NCBI RefSeq assembly: GCF_021764745.1
Contig: NZ_JAETXX010000001.1
Span: 62,001 to 126,000 of the forward strand
Direction of reading: 5' to 3'
DNA length: 64,000 nt
DNA from: Joostella atrarenae
GTDB taxonomy: Bacteria > Bacteroidota > Bacteroidia > Flavobacteriales > Flavobacteriaceae
Position 1 is the first letter of the stretch. Every line of letters begins with the position of its first letter. The position numbers and the translations under genes were made by a program. Shown piece after piece: positions 61,288 through 64,000 of this stretch. The notes beneath the pieces are model-generated. The model searched no databases. It had not been told where the DNA came from and was given only the letters and a program-made list of their open reading frames with translations.

Positions 61288-61806
61288 ATGTTAAAAAAGA
61301 AAATAGAAGACGCATTAAATAAGCAAATAAGAGTTGAAGCTGAGTCTTCACAAATATATCTTGCAATGGCATGCTGGGCAGAAGTAAAAGGCTTAGAAGG
61401 TGTTGCTCAATTTATGTATGATCAATCTGATGAAGAGCGTGAGCATATGCTAAAGCTTGTGAAATTTATAAATGAACGTGGCGGACATGCAAAAATTTCT
61501 GCTCTAAAAGAACCTAATGTTACTTTTGAGAGTTTTAAAGAAATGTTTGAAAAACTATTTGACCACGAAGTTTTTGTTTCTGAAAGTATCAACAATCTTG
61601 TACATATCACTTTAGAAGAAAAAGACTACGCAACTCATAACTTTTTACAATGGTATGTTGCTGAGCAAATAGAAGAAGAGGCTATGGCAAGAACGATACT
61701 AGATAAGATTAATTTAATTGGAGATGACAAAGGAGGTCTTTACTTGTTTGATCGTGACATCCAACAATTAACTGTAACTAGCTCTGCTTCTACTCCATTA
61801 GAGTAA
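61288..61806 (+). CDS. ftnA: ferritin
   Basis: A 172-residue non-heme ferritin that stores iron in a 24-mer. Ferroxidase ligands are visible: Glu in EAESSQIYLAMACW, Glu and His in SDEEREHMLK, and the later Glu residues in WYVAEQIEEEAMA. The C-terminus ends in a short Ser/Thr-rich tail (VTSSASTPLE). The 186-base upstream region holds the palindrome TTGATATCAA (61159-61168). A small Cys/Lys-rich gene with its own promoter element follows. Confidence 0.95.
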   Translation: MLKKKIEDALNKQIRVEAESSQIYLAMACWAEVKGLEGVAQFMYDQSDEEREHMLKLVKFINERGGHAKISALKEPNVTFESFKEMFEKLFDHEVFVSESINNLVHITLEEKDYATHNFLQWYVAEQIEEEAMARTILDKINLIGDDKGGLYLFDRDIQQLTVTSSASTPLE

Positions 61807-61847
61807 ATGAAAAGTGTTAAAGTTTATTTAGATTAAGTTTAAATAGA

Positions 61848-61855
61848 TATATTTG
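61848..61855 (+). promoter_or_regulatory. -7 promoter element of the small Cys/Lys-rich gene
   Basis: TATATTTG fits TAnnTTTG exactly and lies 25 bases before the TTG start at 61881, giving a predicted leader of about 19 bases. Confidence 0.55.
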
Positions 61856-61880
61856 TCCAAGGTAATCAAATGTATTTCCG

Positions 61881-62045
61881 TTGGGCAAAAAGAAAAAAGA
61901 TAAAGAGAAGAAAAAAGACAAAAAGGTTAAAGAACTTAAAACTAAGGGCTTAAAATCTAAGTGTTGTAAAAAGTTTCAGAAAAGCGAATCTAAACGTTGT
62001 AAAAAATGTCCATGCTTCGATTTAATGAAAGAGAAAGCAGCATAA
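61881..62045 (+). CDS. 54-residue Lys/Cys-rich protein downstream of ferritin
   Basis: Read from TTG at 61881: 54 residues beginning MGKKKKDKEKKKDKKVKE and ending CPCFDLMKEKAA. The first half is almost only Lys, Asp and Glu. The second half holds five cysteines as Cys28-Cys29-x10-Cys40-x2-Cys43-Pro-Cys45, which could bind a metal such as iron, zinc or copper. An in-frame stop lies 18 bases upstream and TTG is the only usable start codon after it. An exact TAnnTTTG element lies 25 bases before the start. I recall similar Lys/Cys-rich small proteins in other flavobacteria, but cannot name a family. The neighbour is ferritin, which suggests a metal-related role. Confidence 0.7.
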   Translation: MGKKKKDKEKKKDKKVKELKTKGLKSKCCKKFQKSESKRCKKCPCFDLMKEKAA

Positions 62046-62122
62046 ACTTTTTCTTAAGAATATTTATACTATTTGTGAGCGTATTAATAATGATTTAATA
62101 CGCTCTACAGATAGCCTACTAA

Positions 62123-62458
62123 CTATTCTTTTCCAAGCATTAATATCTCATTACAGTTAATCTCTGTTACATAACGCTTCACTCCTTCTTTGTCATCATA
62201 ATTTCTAGAAGTAAGTTTGCCTTCAATAGCAACCTCTTTTCCTTTTACTAAATACTTCTCTACAATATCCGCAGTTTTACCCCACGCAATTATATTATGC
62301 CACTGAGTATCTTTAACCACATTTCCCTTTTGATCCTTGTAATTTTCATTTGTAGCGATAGAGAATTTTGCTAACTTTTTACCGCTATCTAAATTGATAA
62401 CTTCAGGGTCATTTCCCAAATTCCCTATTAACCGTACACTGTTTCTTAAGCTGTTCAT
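62123..62458 (-). CDS. short single-stranded DNA-binding protein without acidic tail
   Basis: A 111-residue SSB paralogue made of the OB fold only: RNSVRLIGNLGNDPEVINLD, then TQWHNIIAWGKTADIVEKYL and VTEINCNEILMLGKE. It stops where the linker would begin and lacks the DDLPF-type tip of the housekeeping SSB at 5774-6235. Such tail-less forms can coat single-stranded DNA but should not recruit partner enzymes through the tip. Single gene, divergent from the GNAT-nitrilase gene. Confidence 0.92.
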   Translation of the reverse strand: MNSLRNSVRLIGNLGNDPEVINLDSGKKLAKFSIATNENYKDQKGNVVKDTQWHNIIAWGKTADIVEKYLVKGKEVAIEGKLTSRNYDDKEGVKRYVTEINCNEILMLGKE

Positions 62459-62638
62459 AATTGAAAAAATTTAAAAGATTAATATTATAATTAATTGTAA
62501 ATTCGATATGCTCAAATCGACAATGCAAAGATTGTTCAGAACCAAATATATACTCGGTTCTTACTTAGTTACTTTCGTTTAAATACGGTTGTAATCATTT
62601 GTAGTCGTTTGAAAATTGTTTTTTAAAGAAGAAAAAAT

Positions 62639-64000
62639 ATGGAAACTATAAACAAAATAGAGCTTAGAAATCTTCATATTGAAGATTACTTAGAATTAAA
62701 ATCTTCCATGACTGAGGCGTATAGCGAGATTGAAGGCGCTGCATGGAAAGAGCAAGAAATAAAAAAGCTACTCTCCATTTTTCCAAAGGGACAGTTAGTA
62801 GTTTTAGCAGATGATAAAGTTGTTGGGTGTGCTTTATCTTTAGTTATTGATGAAAAAGATATAGACGACAATCATACCTACGAAGAAATAACTGGAAATT
62901 ATACCTTTTCCACGCATAATTCTTTAGGTAATATTTTATACGGAATCGATGTTTTTATTCATCCAAAGTATAGAGGTTTACGACTTGGAAGACGTTTGTA
63001 TGACAAACGAAAAGAACTTACCGAGCAATTAAATTTAAAGGCTATTATGTTTGCTGGCCGTATTCCTAATTACAGCAAACATTCTGATGAGATAACTCCT
63101 AAGCAGTATATTGATAAGGTGAAAATGAAGGAATTATTTGATCCTGTTCTTGCCTTCCAATTAAGTAATGATTTCCATGTTAAGAAAATCATGAAAAATT
63201 ATCTGGAAGGAGATGCAAACTCATTAGATTATGCAGTTTTAATGGAGTGGAATAATATCTATTATGATAAAAGTCCAAAGCTCATAAATTCTGAAAAGTC
63301 TATTGTAAGATTGGGGCTTATTCAATGGCAAATGCGTCCATTAAAAAACTTAGATGCTTTATTCGAACAAGCTGAATTTTTTATTGATGCTGTTTCTGGT
63401 TACGGAAGTGATTTTGCTCTCTTTCCAGAATTATTCACTGCTCCTTTAATGGCAGATTACAATCACTTAAACGAAGCAGATGCCATTCGGGAATTGGCAA
63501 AATATACAGAACCAATCCATCAAAAGTTTCAAGAGTTTGCAATCTCCTACAATATAAATATTATCACAGGAAGTATGCCTCACATTATTGATGGGAACTT
63601 ATACAATTCTGGATTTTTATGTAAAAGAGATGGTACTTCAGAAATGTATACGAAGATCCATATTACTCCAAACGAAGTTTCGCATTGGGGAATGAAAGGT
63701 GGCGATGCAATTCAAACCTTTGATACCGATTGTGGTAAAATTGGAATTATAATATGTTATGATGTTGAGTTTCCTGAATTAAGTAGACTTTTAGCTGATG
63801 AAGGAATGCAATTATTGTTTGTTCCCTTTTTAACAGACACTCAAAATGGTTACACACGTGTTAAAAGTTGCGCCCAAGCTCGTGCTATCGAAAACGAATG
63901 CTACGTTGCAATTGCTGGTTGTGTTGGAAACCTCCCAAAAGTTAATAATATGGACATCCAATATGCGCAAGCTGCAGTTTTAACACCTTCAGATTTTGCT
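62639..64000 (+). CDS. GNAT acetyltransferase fused to carbon-nitrogen hydrolase (3' end outside the window)
   Basis: 454 codons are visible from the ATG at 62639 with no stop before the edge, so the gene is cut at its 3' end. Residues 1-215 are a GNAT domain (IDVFIHPKYRGLRLGRRLYD is the acetyl-CoA site). From about 222 a nitrilase-type hydrolase follows with the triad Glu in LFPELFTAP, Lys in YTKIHITPNE and Cys in IIICYDVEFPEL. The fused pair is known in bacteria as a bifunctional GNAT/carbon-nitrogen hydrolase protein, but the substrate is not established. Confidence 0.92.
   Translation, partial: METINKIELRNLHIEDYLELKSSMTEAYSEIEGAAWKEQEIKKLLSIFPKGQLVVLADDKVVGCALSLVIDEKDIDDNHTYEEITGNYTFSTHNSLGNILYGIDVFIHPKYRGLRLGRRLYDKRKELTEQLNLKAIMFAGRIPNYSKHSDEITPKQYIDKVKMKELFDPVLAFQLSNDFHVKKIMKNYLEGDANSLDYAVLMEWNNIYYDKSPKLINSEKSIVRLGLIQWQMRPLKNLDALFEQAEFFIDAVSGYGSDFALFPELFTAPLMADYNHLNEADAIRELAKYTEPIHQKFQEFAISYNINIITGSMPHIIDGNLYNSGFLCKRDGTSEMYTKIHITPNEVSHWGMKGGDAIQTFDTDCGKIGIIICYDVEFPELSRLLADEGMQLLFVPFLTDTQNGYTRVKSCAQARAIENECYVAIAGCVGNLPKVNNMDIQYAQAAVLTPSDFA

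Noticed and set aside
61870-61953. ATG-started 27-codon frame overlapping the small Cys/Lys gene
   Set aside because: It is short, featureless and out of phase with the cysteine-containing frame. The TTG frame at 61881 gives the coherent Cys motif and is preferred.
1-64000. CRISPR arrays, rRNA genes, insertion sequences or prophage
   Set aside because: No regularly spaced repeat, rRNA sequence, transposase, integrase or phage structural gene was seen anywhere in the window.

Overview
The window is a chromosomal stretch of a member of the Bacteroidota, most likely a marine member of the Flavobacteriaceae. The evidence is the low GC content, the near absence of Shine-Dalgarno sequences, the flavobacterial promoter -7 element TAnnTTTG in front of several genes, the gliding genes gldD and gldE in the order hup / mutY-ssb-gldE-gldD, and a surface-type GH16 laminarinase-like lipoprotein. 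It looks like stable core genome: I see no insertion sequence, integrase, phage gene, rRNA or CRISPR array. There is one tRNA, tRNA-Leu(UAG).

Layout. Positions 1-9.7 kb: a PQQ-type beta-propeller protein, then the minus-strand gliding/repair cluster (mutY, ssb, gldE, gldD and a secreted protein of unknown function). Divergent to it are hup, a 29-residue Lys/Arg-rich protein and RNase G. 9.8-19.1 kb: a zinc alcohol dehydrogenase; a minus-strand four-gene unit (GntP/DsdX-type permease, RidA, PLP D-serine dehydratase/D-threonine aldolase family enzyme, M19 dipeptidase) that reads as a D-amino-acid catabolic operon; and a plus-strand unit with a six-helix membrane protein, a winged-helix regulator and CreD. 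The two outer genes of that last unit are each preceded by the same operator-like repeat. 19.2-28.8 kb: recX, a YciI protein and a JmjC-like cupin, then a biotin cluster (bioF, bioD, bioA, bioB) that also holds a ketosynthase, a SET protein, a VF530 protein and a DUF1398 protein. bioB has its own structured leader.

29-45 kb: secreted or surface hydrolases and signalling proteins. These are an M61 peptidase, a GDSL lipoprotein, a metallophosphoesterase, a DUF3050 protein, a GAF protein, an HD-PycTM membrane protein, a 1233-residue lipoprotein joining phosphatase, kinase-like and Omp85-like parts, a sensor kinase, an M20 dipeptidase, tRNA-Leu, a GH16 enzyme and a lipoprotein built wholly of 11-residue repeats. 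46-64 kb: envelope sugar genes (waaA, a DegT aminotransferase, galE), an SDR, mfd, a TlpA-like protein, an ACT protein, yraN, metG, tex, ferritin with a new 54-residue Cys/Lys protein behind it, a second SSB, and a GNAT-nitrilase fusion cut by the right edge.

The strongest leads for undescribed biology are the tripartite 1233-residue surface protein, the HD-PycTM protein without a cyclase, the bioB leader, the paired operators around creD, the D-serine-type operon, and three small or repetitive proteins (7781-7870, 45500-45901, 61881-62045). All family assignments come from motif reading and remembered family features; no search was run.
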